From UBA7672 sp041398245 (GTDB taxonomy: Bacteria; Pseudomonadota; Alphaproteobacteria; Caulobacterales; Hyphomonadaceae), in NCBI GenBank assembly GCA_041398245.1, contig JAWKVC010000002.1, positions 124,001 through 188,000 of the forward strand: DNA of 64,000 bases. The letters are read 5' to 3'. The notes below the pieces were generated by a model, which had not been told where the DNA came from, searched no databases, and saw only the letters and a list, made by a program, of their open reading frames with translations. The position numbers were made by a program, and so were the translations under genes. This document shows positions 8,416 to 16,397 of this stretch, in pieces; positions within the stretch are counted from its first letter, which is position 1, and every line of letters begins with the position of its first letter.

Positions 8416-9939
8416 ATGTGGATCAGAAAAGGCGAACGTGACCGGATGCTGGGCGTCGACTCGCCCATCCCGACACAGGTGGTCTCGAACGAGGAGTTCA
8501 TCCCCCGTCCGCAGACGAAGAAGCAGAAACAGGTCGAAAGCCTCATCATGGAATGGGGCGAGCGCAATGCGAAGAAGATCAATATGAGCCGGCGGGCCTA
8601 CATGGCCTCGTCCATGGGGCTTGCGACGGCCTTCCTCGCGTCCAACTGCGTCTACGGCCAGGACGCGTTCGAAGTGGGCGAGGACGAGCAGTTCGAGCCC
8701 CGCGACGTCGAGCAGGTGAAAGCCAACGGCCAGAAGGGCAAGTTCTTCATCATCGACGTGCAGGCGCACTATTCGAACGGCATCGCGCTCAACTTCCGCA
8801 ATTCCGAAACAGCGCGGAACATGGGCTTCAACCTTAAAAACGACGCCGAGGCCTATTCCTTCCGCACCTTCACGAAGGAGATGTTCCTCGATTCAGAGAC
8901 GGCGATGGTCGTGATCTCCGGCGTGCCGGGGAAAGAGGAACAGCGCGCGCCGGATGGCCGCGTGCTGGAGGGCGCAGAGCGCACGCCGCGCGGCGCGATC
9001 CTGCCAAGCTGGCTGATGGCGCAGTCGCGCAACGAGCTGAACGAGATATCCGGATCGCAGCGCGCCCTGTGCCAGGGGAACCTTGCGCCCAACCACTACT
9101 GGAATGCGGCGACCAACACGATCGACAAGGCCGCGACCATTGAGCAAATGGAGCGCGAGCTGAACGTCTACAAGATCAATTCCTGGAAGTGGTATTGCCA
9201 TACCGATCCGGCGCGCACGGGCAATGGCTTCCAGTGCGATGATGACAATGCGCAGTGGTTCATCGAGGAATCGAAGAAGCGCGGGCTGAAGCTGTTCTCG
9301 GTGCACAAGGGATATTCCTACCAGTCACGCACGCTGGGCCATCTCGCCAATCCCAAGGACATCGAGAAGGCGGCGCTGCGCAATCCGGACGTCAACTGGG
9401 TGATCTATCACTCCGCGCTGAAGCATGGCGCGACGGACGGCGAGAACTGGAAGGAGATGAACGAGTACAACCCGGAGACGGGCGACTTCCTGTGGCACAA
9501 GATCCTGATGGACATCAAACGCCACAACCCGCAGATCAACAACGTTTATCCGGAGATCGGTTCTTTCTTCAACACGCTGGCGATCCAGGATCCGGTGATG
9601 TGCATGCACGGCCTTGGCCTCAACATCAAAACCTATGGCGCGGACCATGTGGTGTGGGGCACGGATTGTCTCTGGTGGGGCTCGCCGCAGTGGGGCATCG
9701 ACGCGCTTAAGCGGTTCCAGATTTCCGACGAGCTCTGCGAGAAGCATGGCTATGCGAAGATCACCGACGAGGTGCGCGCGCAGATTTTCGGGCTCAACGC
9801 CGCGAAGCTCTACGGCATCGACGTGAATGCGCAGCGCAACGCCCTGCCCGCCGATGCGCTGAGCCGCGTGAAGCAGGCCTATCTCGATCGCGGCGGCCTG
9901 CGCGACAATGACTACCACGGCTGGGTGCAGCACGCGTAA
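8416..9939 (+). CDS. Amidohydrolase-2 family metal-dependent hydrolase with internal Tat-type signal
   Basis: 507 residues; start ATG 8416 preceded by GAGGGAGG. An unusual ~55-residue hydrophilic leader comes before SRRAYMASSMGLATAFLASN, a twin-arginine plus hydrophobic stretch, so export (perhaps Tat) is likely. The catalytic barrel follows: a metal-ligand motif resembling DxH in IIDVQAHYSNG, later a His in VIYHSALKH, and WGTDCLWWGSPQWG near the C-terminus, the equivalent of the conserved Asp strand in PF04909. These enzymes hydrolyse or decarboxylate small acids; the substrate is unknown. Followed after 4 bp by a small gene probably in the same transcript. Confidence 0.85.
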   Translation: MWIRKGERDRMLGVDSPIPTQVVSNEEFIPRPQTKKQKQVESLIMEWGERNAKKINMSRRAYMASSMGLATAFLASNCVYGQDAFEVGEDEQFEPRDVEQVKANGQKGKFFIIDVQAHYSNGIALNFRNSETARNMGFNLKNDAEAYSFRTFTKEMFLDSETAMVVISGVPGKEEQRAPDGRVLEGAERTPRGAILPSWLMAQSRNELNEISGSQRALCQGNLAPNHYWNAATNTIDKAATIEQMERELNVYKINSWKWYCHTDPARTGNGFQCDDDNAQWFIEESKKRGLKLFSVHKGYSYQSRTLGHLANPKDIEKAALRNPDVNWVIYHSALKHGATDGENWKEMNEYNPETGDFLWHKILMDIKRHNPQINNVYPEIGSFFNTLAIQDPVMCMHGLGLNIKTYGADHVVWGTDCLWWGSPQWGIDALKRFQISDELCEKHGYAKITDEVRAQIFGLNAAKLYGIDVNAQRNALPADALSRVKQAYLDRGGLRDNDYHGWVQHA

Positions 9940-9943
9940 CGTC

Positions 9944-10240
9944 ATGGCGGAACCGAACTGGAATTTCGAGGGCGAGCCGCCGTTCGAGCCGCGCACGGAA
10001 GCGGGGATCAATCTCTGCGCCTATTTCGACGCCATGCCGGACGCCAAGCTGAAAACCTACGACCCGGCCATGAATGATGACGCACTGATGCGCTGGGACG
10101 GCAACTTCAAGTCGGATGGCGACATGCTGCTGCCGTGCACCGAGAGCGAGGAAGTGGATGTGGAGATGTATCGCCGCTACATCGCCCACTGCATCCGCTA
10201 TCGCGACCGCGTGCGCGACAGGCTGATGATCAAGACATAA
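9944..10240 (+). CDS. Small protein of unknown function, paired with the amidohydrolase
   Basis: 98 residues from ATG 9944, four bases after the amidohydrolase stop, so very likely co-transcribed and translationally coupled. Acidic, no signal peptide, no membrane segment; contains FDAMPDAKLKTYDPAMNDDALMRW and a C-terminal helix YRRYIAHCIRYRDRVRDRL. I do not recognise the family. Confidence 0.65.
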   Translation: MAEPNWNFEGEPPFEPRTEAGINLCAYFDAMPDAKLKTYDPAMNDDALMRWDGNFKSDGDMLLPCTESEEVDVEMYRRYIAHCIRYRDRVRDRLMIKT

Positions 10241-10285
10241 CCCCGTTGCCGGCGTGCGGACACATGCTTTCGTGTCGGACAAGTT

Positions 10286-10309
10286 CGTTATATGCAATTG
10301 CGTATAACG
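10286..10309. promoter_or_regulatory. 24-bp palindromic operator candidate
   Basis: Arms CGTTATA (10286-10292) and TATAACG (10303-10309) flank an inner palindrome GCAATTGC (10294-10301); only one base pair in the 24 is mismatched. It ends 13 bp before the start of the 10323 gene, the right place to overlap a promoter or block transcription. It is AT-rich in a GC-rich genome. The regulator is unknown and not encoded next door. Confidence 0.6.
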
Positions 10310-10322
10310 CACGGAGTTCGCA

Positions 10323-10844
10323 ATGCGCCTGATCCTTGCCGCCCTCGCCCTTGCTGTCGCCCCTGTCGTTGCCCCGGGCGCACTGGCGCAGGGCCATGAC
10401 GCCTCCTCGTGCGTAGCGATGGATGCGCGCCTGCCGGACGGCTTCGCGGACTGGAATGGCGGCGCGGCGGTCGGCACGGCCAAGGCGCCCGCAGAGGCCA
10501 CCACGCTGCAGCTGGGCAAAGGCTATGAAGCGGGCCTGTTGAAGCGCGACGATGTGGCTTTCATTGTGGAGCCGGAGAAGCCCGGTGGGTCGGTGTCCTA
10601 CTCGGGCGTCTTTGCGTTCGATGTGGCCGAGGCGGGCGACTACCGCATCGCGCTGGGCTCGGCCGCATGGCTCGACGTGATCGCGGACGGCAAGGCGCTG
10701 GAGCCTGCGAGCTTCGGCCACGGGCCTGCCTGCACGACTATCCGCAAGATCGTCGTCTATTCGCTGAAACCCGGGCAGCATCAACTACAGGTCGCCGGCA
10801 ATGGCGCAGAGACGGTGAAGCTTCTCGTCGCGAAGCAGCCCTGA
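10323..10844 (+). CDS. Exported protein of unknown function, partner of di-haem peroxidase
   Basis: 173 residues with a clear signal peptide (MRLILAALALAVAPVVAPGALA). The mature part looks like an all-beta domain: VSYSGVFAFDVAEAGDYRIAL and KPGQHQLQVAGNG strands, with two cysteines (SSCVAM and PACTTI) that could form a disulphide in the periplasm. Ribosome-binding site ACGGAG. Its stop lies two bases before the GTG of the following cytochrome gene, so both are probably made together. Confidence 0.75.
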   Translation: MRLILAALALAVAPVVAPGALAQGHDASSCVAMDARLPDGFADWNGGAAVGTAKAPAEATTLQLGKGYEAGLLKRDDVAFIVEPEKPGGSVSYSGVFAFDVAEAGDYRIALGSAAWLDVIADGKALEPASFGHGPACTTIRKIVVYSLKPGQHQLQVAGNGAETVKLLVAKQP

Positions 10845-10846
10845 GC

Positions 10847-11926
10847 GTGCCCGGCGGCCGGGGCAGATTCGCACTCGTGATGCTGGCTGGCGCCGCCGCG
10901 CTGGTCGCGTGCGTGACCGCAAGCCAGCCCGCCTCCGAGCCATGGCCGACCGCCGATCTCCAGCCGCCTTACCCGGCGGACAATCCGCCCAGCCCCGCGA
11001 AGATCGAACTGGGGCGGCGCCTGTTTTACGATGCCGATCTCTCGTGGGATGGCACGATCAGCTGCGCGACCTGCCATGAACAGAAGCGGAGCTTCACCGA
11101 TCCCAACAAGACGCGGCCGGGCATCGACGGGTCGCCGGGCCAGCGCAATATCCAGACGCTGGCCAATGTGGCGTGGTTCGGATCGCTGACCTGGGGCGGG
11201 CCGCATGTCGATACGCTGGAACATCAGGCGCTGATCCCGATCGAAGGCTTCGTGCCGGTGGAGATGGGATTCGGCGGCAAGCCCGACGGCGCGCTGGCGA
11301 AGCGGCTCGCAGGGCAGCCCTGTTATCCGGAGCTGTTCGCGGCGGCGTTTCCCGACCGCAGCGGCGAAATCGACATGGACACGATCACGATGGCGCTGGC
11401 TGCGTTCCAGCGCACGCTTGTGTCGTTGGACGCGCCCTACGACCGGTGGAAGCGCGGCGATAAGGATGCGTTGTCGGAGGAAGCAAAACGCGGCGCGGCG
11501 CTGTTCGAAGCAAGACAATGCGACAGCTGCCATGCCGGCCCGCATTTCACGGACGCAGCCCTGCCGGAGCACAAACCGGAAGAAGCGTTTCACCGCCTCG
11601 CCTGGCCGGCTGAGGGCAAGGATGCGGGACTTTCCCGCATCACGCTAAGGCCGGAGGATGTGGGGCGGTTCCGCACGCCGGGCCTGCGCAATGTGGCGCT
11701 ATCGGCGCCTTACATGCACGATGGCGAGGCCACGACGCTGCGCGAGGCGATCCTGCATCATTATTCGGATGCGGAGACGGAGGACGCGCGGCTGCGGCAG
11801 ACGCTCGCCGAGGCGGATATTTCCGGCCTGATCGCGTTTCTTGAGGCGCTGACGGACGGGAGCTTTATCTCCAATCCACAATTCGTGCGGCCGCCCCGCG
11901 CCTGCCCCGTTCTGTCCCAGCCATAG
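10847..11926 (+). CDS. MbnH-like di-haem cytochrome c peroxidase family lipoprotein
   Basis: 359 residues from GTG 10847, which gives a proper lipoprotein signal ending ALVAC. Two haem c motifs are visible: CATCHEQ early and CDSCHAG in the second half, with the family block FRTPGLRNVALSAPYMHDGE and a tryptophan-rich AWFGSLTWGG between them. Such di-haem enzymes (MauG/MbnH/CcpA relatives) oxidise proteins or reduce peroxide in the periplasm. Coupled to the preceding exported protein, a possible substrate or partner; a palindromic operator precedes the pair. Confidence 0.88.
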   Translation: MPGGRGRFALVMLAGAAALVACVTASQPASEPWPTADLQPPYPADNPPSPAKIELGRRLFYDADLSWDGTISCATCHEQKRSFTDPNKTRPGIDGSPGQRNIQTLANVAWFGSLTWGGPHVDTLEHQALIPIEGFVPVEMGFGGKPDGALAKRLAGQPCYPELFAAAFPDRSGEIDMDTITMALAAFQRTLVSLDAPYDRWKRGDKDALSEEAKRGAALFEARQCDSCHAGPHFTDAALPEHKPEEAFHRLAWPAEGKDAGLSRITLRPEDVGRFRTPGLRNVALSAPYMHDGEATTLREAILHHYSDAETEDARLRQTLAEADISGLIAFLEALTDGSFISNPQFVRPPRACPVLSQP

Positions 11927-12009
11927 CCGGCCGGAGCGCCGGCTTTCCCCAGGCTTTGCACGCCGCCGGGCTGGCTTTGGCGCGGGGGCCGGGGCACAAA
12001 AGCCGGGCC

Positions 12010-12732
12010 ATGTCGAAGCTCTATTTCTCCTACGCCGCGATGAATGCCGGCAAGTCCACGATCCTGCTGCAGGCGTCGTGGAACTATCAGGAGCGCGGCA
12101 TGCGGACGATGCTGTTCACATCCTCGCTCTACGCCAAGGCGGACGATGGCCGCATCACATCACGCATCGGCATCAACGCCGACGCTCATCTCTATTCGTC
12201 TACGGACGATCTCCATGACCGGATCGCGCGTGAGCACAAGCGGAAGAAGCTGGATTGCGTGTTCGTCGACGAGGCGCAGTTCCTGACGCGCGAACAGGTC
12301 TGGCAGCTGGCGCGTGTCGCTGACCGCCTGAAGATACCGGTTCTGTGCTTCGGCCTGCGGACGGATTTCCGTGGCGAACTGTTCGAGGGATCGGCCGAGC
12401 TGCTGGCGATTGCGGACAATCTGCGCGAGATCCGCACCATCTGCCATTGCGGCAGCAAGGCGACGATGGTGGTGCGCCGTACGGCGGATGGGCGTACGCT
12501 GACGCGCGGCGATCAGGTCGGCATCGAGAAATCGATGTATGTGTCGCTCTGCCGCCGCCACTGGGAGGAAGAGACCGGCCGCTGGCCTGTGGCGAAACCG
12601 AAGGCCGCCAAGGCGGCCCGGCCCAAGCCTGCGAAGAAGGCGAAGAAGAAGGCTCAGCCAAAGGCGAAGGCGGCGCCATTGAAGCTAGTGGCGGCCGCGC
12701 GCCGGCGGCCACCGCGCAGGATCAAGCGCTAA
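12010..12732 (+). CDS. tdk: Thymidine kinase with a lysine/alanine-rich C-terminal tail
   Basis: 240 residues from ATG 12010 (MSKLYFSYAAMNAGKST, P-loop). Phosphorylates thymidine with ATP. Also visible: CVFVDEAQFL (catalytic region), the lasso CHCGSKATMV and a second zinc-ligand pair near YVSLCRRHW, as in type II thymidine kinases. The final ~45 residues (from about 195) are a low-complexity Lys/Pro/Ala tail ending RRRPPRRIKR, absent from the typical ~190-residue enzyme and resembling histone H1-like tails. Convergent with the MerR gene, overlapping by four bases. Confidence 0.93.
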   Translation: MSKLYFSYAAMNAGKSTILLQASWNYQERGMRTMLFTSSLYAKADDGRITSRIGINADAHLYSSTDDLHDRIAREHKRKKLDCVFVDEAQFLTREQVWQLARVADRLKIPVLCFGLRTDFRGELFEGSAELLAIADNLREIRTICHCGSKATMVVRRTADGRTLTRGDQVGIEKSMYVSLCRRHWEEETGRWPVAKPKAAKAARPKPAKKAKKKAQPKAKAAPLKLVAAARRRPPRRIKR

Positions 12733-13496
12733 CCCTTCGCGGCATGCGCCTTCATGGCGGCGACCAGAAAGTCCGTGAAGCCGGGCGCGATGGTCTCATA
12801 GCGTTTCACGAAATCCGGATGCGACAGGTAGAGGTCGGCGAGGCCTGAATAGGCGTCCGGCGGGCACGGCTTGTCCCACGCGGCGGCGACCCAGGCGCGG
12901 TGGCGCGCGATCAGGCCATCGACAGAATCCGATGCGGGATCGACGCCGCGCTTGAGGCCCTCGGCCAGCGCCGTCTCGATGTCGCGCAGCTCGTCCATCA
13001 TGACCCGCTGTTCGGCCTCGCTCATCCTGGCCATCGCCTTCTTCGAATGCGCGATGCGCTCCGGCATGTCGCCGCCATAGCGGTCGATGAGCCAGGCTTC
13101 GTAGTCGGCCTGCTTTTCTGCAGAAAAGCCCTTGTAGAGATCAGCGTTCGGCATGGGAGTTTCGCCCTTTATGTCCGCAACCGTGCGGTCGATGGTTTCG
13201 ATCAGGACGCGGTAGCGCTCGCGCTCCGCCTCCAGCTTTTCGCGGTGTCGCAGCAGCACGCCGACCTGATCGGCGCCTTCCAGGTCCAGCAGGCCGGCGA
13301 TATCCCCGAGGGGCACGCCAAGCTCGCGATGGAACAGGATGCGCTGCAGGCGCAACATCTCGGCGCGGCCGTAATAGCGATAGCCGTTGGCGCCGACATG
13401 GGCGGGCTTGAGCAGGCCGATCTCGTCATAATGGTGCAGCGTGCGCACCGTGACACCCGAAATCGCCGCCAGCTGTCTGACCGTGAGTTCCTTCAT
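12729..13496 (-). CDS. MerR family regulator with TipAS-like effector domain
   Basis: 255 residues from ATG 13496 (GGAGG upstream). Residues 1-70 form the MerR winged helix: LTVRQLAAISGVTVRTLHHYDEIGLLKP. After a dimerisation helix, the C-terminal half (YKGFSAEKQADYEAWLIDRYGG onward) matches the TipAS antibiotic-recognition domain, a globin-like fold that binds drugs. Likely a drug- or stress-responsive activator; no obvious target operon beside it. Confidence 0.92.
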   Translation of the reverse strand: MKELTVRQLAAISGVTVRTLHHYDEIGLLKPAHVGANGYRYYGRAEMLRLQRILFHRELGVPLGDIAGLLDLEGADQVGVLLRHREKLEAERERYRVLIETIDRTVADIKGETPMPNADLYKGFSAEKQADYEAWLIDRYGGDMPERIAHSKKAMARMSEAEQRVMMDELRDIETALAEGLKRGVDPASDSVDGLIARHRAWVAAAWDKPCPPDAYSGLADLYLSHPDFVKRYETIAPGFTDFLVAAMKAHAAKG

Positions 13497-13558
13497 GCCG
13501 GCCTCCATGCACCCTCACGACGCGTGAGGGTCAACAGGGCCGCTGAAGATTGTCCCGA

Positions 13559-13918
13559 TCAGCCGTAGGCGGCGATGGACCGCTCGACCTTGCCGGCGTC
13601 GTTGAATACGAACGTCTCGGCCACGGACTGCTGACGATGATTTGTGTAGACGATAGTGACGGCGTCCGAGCCGGTGAAGACATGATCGATCGCGAAATAG
13701 AGATCGCGCGCCTGTTCCAGCGCCTTGCCCCAGTAGTCGTGCAGCGCCGCCTTGCCGATGATGGAATCCGCGTCGCGACCGGCCACCGTGCGGATACGCG
13801 GCGAATGGAATTCCACATCATCCGTGTAGTGCGACAGGATCGCCTCAAGGTCGTGATCGTTCCACGCCTTCACCCACTCGCGCGCAAACGATTGCGCATC
13901 CACCGCGCCCATCGGCAT
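13559..13918 (-). CDS. SnoaL-like / NTF2-fold protein
   Basis: 119 residues from ATG 13918 (GGAG upstream). The sequence FAREWVKAWNDHDLEAILSHYTDDVEFHSP is a classic SnoaL-like start and the strand FAIDHVFTGSDAVTIVYTNH follows. The fold serves many isomerases, hydrolases and binding proteins; no specific substrate can be named. Divergent from the Sel1-repeat gene. Confidence 0.85.
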   Translation of the reverse strand: MPMGAVDAQSFAREWVKAWNDHDLEAILSHYTDDVEFHSPRIRTVAGRDADSIIGKAALHDYWGKALEQARDLYFAIDHVFTGSDAVTIVYTNHRQQSVAETFVFNDAGKVERSIAAYG

Positions 13919-14047
13919 CTCGATCTCCCGCTCCTGCGTGATCGTTAGCTTGCTTCGCTGTTCAATCGCAACAGCTGAACCGACCGATTGACAGGTTGCG
14001 CGGCGCACGGCCTTGATCCGCCACCATTCTTGATCTGGAGCATTTGC

Positions 14048-15619
14048 ATGCGTGCTGCGTTGGCGGCGCTTTTCGGCGCCGTGTGTGTGGGGCTTGGTCT
14101 TTTCGCTGGCGCCGTCGCGCCGATACAGCCAGCCCAGGCGCAGGATGCAGCGCCGGCGAAGGCGGCGGACCTCGCAGGCACGGTCTGGAAAATCGCCGTC
14201 CATCGCACCGACAAGGAGACATGGAATTCGCGGCCGATGGATTATGAATACACCGTCGCCTTTCTGGGCGGCGGCGAAGCGCTGCTGGCCTATCAGGAAC
14301 CGCGCGCCCTGCCCGACAATGCGATCGTCTCGGTGAAAGTCTCGGGCAACCGCATCACGCTGAAGGACAGCGTCAAGGACATGACATTTGACTTCGCCAA
14401 CGGCGCCACGCGCGGCAATGGCAAGTCAGGCATCTTCCGGTTCGATGTGAAGGCTTTCCGGTTCGAACGGCGTATCGATCTCAATGCGTATGAGTTCGTG
14501 GGGCTGCTGAATTACAGCACCTGTGACTTTGTCAGCCGTCAGATGGACGCGGCGATGGATGGATTCTTCAACATCGACACCGCCGGGCGGCTGCAGGGCG
14601 CGGAGGAGAATGTGCGCTATGGCCGGCTGGTTCGCGCCGGCAATCGCATGCGTAACGACAATGACCGCTTCGAGGACGTGAAGAAGTTCTACGAGAGCCG
14701 CATGGCGGAAATGAAGGGCTGCACGGTGGTCGTGGATGGCGTGCGCTATGGCCTTGAGGCGCTAATTGAGCCCAAGCCCGGCGAGGTCGAGGACAAGACC
14801 GGCGTGATCTACCGGCTGAAGAATGCGCCAGAGCGGCTGCAGGGGCTTCGCGCGGCCGTTGTCGCGGACTGGGGCGCTGCACCATGGATCTATGTCTATG
14901 CCGGCATCGATACGGAAGGGGACGTCCGCAAGCTCGAGGGGCCGTTGTCCGTCCGATATAGCTGGGTCAGCCTGTCGGATGCGCCGCCGTCCAATCAGCC
15001 CCAGAGGGAGGTTCCCCCGATGCAAGCGCTGCTGGACGACGCGGATGCGGCGCAGGCGGCGGGCGAATTGCTGACCGCGGCGCGTCTGCGCAACGATGCA
15101 TGCGTGCGCTATGGTTTCGAGACGGCATGCTATCAGGTGGCGCTCGCCTATCGCGATGGCAAGGGCGTGATCCAGTGGCAAGGACGCGGCGAGGAAGAGC
15201 TTGAGCGCGTGTGCGGAATGGACCACGCGGCCGCGTGTTTCGACTATGGCGAGCTTCTGACTGAAGACACGGATCAGGATCGCCGCGCCAAGGGCGCGTA
15301 TGCCCTGCAGAAGGCGTGCAACCTGAAGGATGGAGCCGCCTGTACGAATCTGGGCCTGTTCATGGAAAGCGAAACGCAACTCATAATGGGGGGCGACGTC
15401 CAGACGGCAGGCACAAAATACATCGTCGCGCTGAAACTGTACGAGCGCGGCTGCGCGCTGGGTTCACCGCAGGGATGCGCGAATGCCGCGATCACCTACG
15501 CCAATGGCGAAGACGGCGTGCCGGTCGATCCGGCAAAGGCCGCCGAATTCCATGGCAAGGCCTGCCAGCTGGGCCGGCAGAAGAGCTGCGAGCAGGTCAG
15601 CGCACAGGAGCCGGGTTGA
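14048..15619 (+). CDS. Exported protein with C-terminal Sel1-like repeats
   Basis: 523 residues from ATG 14048. Signal peptide MRAALAALFGAVCVGLGLFAGAVA. Residues ~35-310 form a region I do not recognise. From about 330 onward come cysteine-containing Sel1-like repeats (for example ARLRNDACVRYGFETACYQV, YALQKACNLKDGAACTNLGL, LYERGCALGSPQGCANAA, AAEFHGKACQLGRQKSCEQV), each helical pair probably pinned by a disulphide, as in Helicobacter cysteine-rich proteins. Such solenoids bind other proteins. The 3' end overlaps the convergent caspase-like gene by 23 bp. Confidence 0.82.
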   Translation: MRAALAALFGAVCVGLGLFAGAVAPIQPAQAQDAAPAKAADLAGTVWKIAVHRTDKETWNSRPMDYEYTVAFLGGGEALLAYQEPRALPDNAIVSVKVSGNRITLKDSVKDMTFDFANGATRGNGKSGIFRFDVKAFRFERRIDLNAYEFVGLLNYSTCDFVSRQMDAAMDGFFNIDTAGRLQGAEENVRYGRLVRAGNRMRNDNDRFEDVKKFYESRMAEMKGCTVVVDGVRYGLEALIEPKPGEVEDKTGVIYRLKNAPERLQGLRAAVVADWGAAPWIYVYAGIDTEGDVRKLEGPLSVRYSWVSLSDAPPSNQPQREVPPMQALLDDADAAQAAGELLTAARLRNDACVRYGFETACYQVALAYRDGKGVIQWQGRGEEELERVCGMDHAAACFDYGELLTEDTDQDRRAKGAYALQKACNLKDGAACTNLGLFMESETQLIMGGDVQTAGTKYIVALKLYERGCALGSPQGCANAAITYANGEDGVPVDPAKAAEFHGKACQLGRQKSCEQVSAQEPG

Positions 15620-16331
15620 GGAACGGATCGTCGCGACAGCTCGCATAGAGCACGAGGTTGGCGTCACGCGCGCGGCCGCAGGTGCCGATCTCGTCAAGCG
15701 AGATGGCGTGGCTGTCGAGCCAGCGGGGATCGCGCTCGGGATAATCGCCCATCATCCAGTAGACGGTGCGTTTGCGCTGCAGGCCATGGCCGCCGACATA
15801 GACCAGCGAGACATCGGCCGAGACCGACTGGCTTGCGAACGCTGCCATGGCGTTGCGCGCGCCCGTGATGTCGTTGTCGAGTACAAGCGTCGTCTCGAAA
15901 CCGGCGGCGTCCAGCGCCTCGGGCACGCGGCCAGCGTCGAAATGCGCGCCGGGAAGCGAATAGGCGTCTGACTTCGAATAGTCGGCATTGATCAGCACCA
16001 GCGCCTTGCGCGTCTGGCCATCCACGCCAAGCTTCAGCTTGGGATCGGGAAGCCGGCGCGGCATCTGGATCTGCTGCCAGCCGCGGCTGTTCAGGGAATT
16101 GGCGAGCGCCATGCGGGCGCCGAACGTCTCAAGCGTGAGTGGCAGGTCGGGCAGGACTTCGCACAGGGCCGATGCGAAGGGATTGCCGCCCTTGCGGTCG
16201 CGGTCGCTGGTGAGCCGGCCGGCCTGCCCGGCATAGTAGAACAGCGGAGACGGCGCCGACGGGGCGGTCTGCGCGAGCGCCGGAGCGGCTGCGGTCGCAG
16301 ATAGCGCGGCGAGGAAGGCGCGGCGGTTCAT
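15597..16331 (-). CDS. Exported caspase-fold peptidase with swapped (p10-p20) domain order
   Basis: 244 residues; signal peptide MNRRAFLAALSATAAAPALA with twin arginines. Residues ~107-237 are a complete p20 caspase unit: RKALVLINADY (strand 1), DAGRVPEALDAAGFETTLVLD, AMAAFASQ, SLVYVGGHGLQ with catalytic His182, and LVLYASCRDDPF with catalytic Cys232. The protein stops 12 residues after the Cys, where the p20/p10 linker would begin. The p10-like part instead lies in front: residues ~30-92, FYYAGQAGRLTSD, GGNPFASALCEVL, TFGARMALANSL, GWQQIQMP, matching the usual post-Cys segment (ATQPG..., NSPF..ALL..., GKQ.PW). This is a circular permutation with the break in the activation linker. The start has no strong ribosome-binding site but the signal peptide supports it. 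Confidence 0.82.
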   Translation of the reverse strand: MNRRAFLAALSATAAAPALAQTAPSAPSPLFYYAGQAGRLTSDRDRKGGNPFASALCEVLPDLPLTLETFGARMALANSLNSRGWQQIQMPRRLPDPKLKLGVDGQTRKALVLINADYSKSDAYSLPGAHFDAGRVPEALDAAGFETTLVLDNDITGARNAMAAFASQSVSADVSLVYVGGHGLQRKRTVYWMMGDYPERDPRWLDSHAISLDEIGTCGRARDANLVLYASCRDDPFLNPAPVR

Positions 16332-16397
16332 GAAGGAGAGGATAGCGGCGGAGGCATGGGCGCCAAGCCCCCATGCCCGGGTCAGACCGGACGGACG

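Noticed and set aside
15597..16331. The caspase-like gene is simply a truncated ordinary caspase
   Set aside because: A p10-like block is present ahead of p20 directly after the signal peptide, so the parts are rearranged rather than missing; remains to be confirmed by structure prediction.
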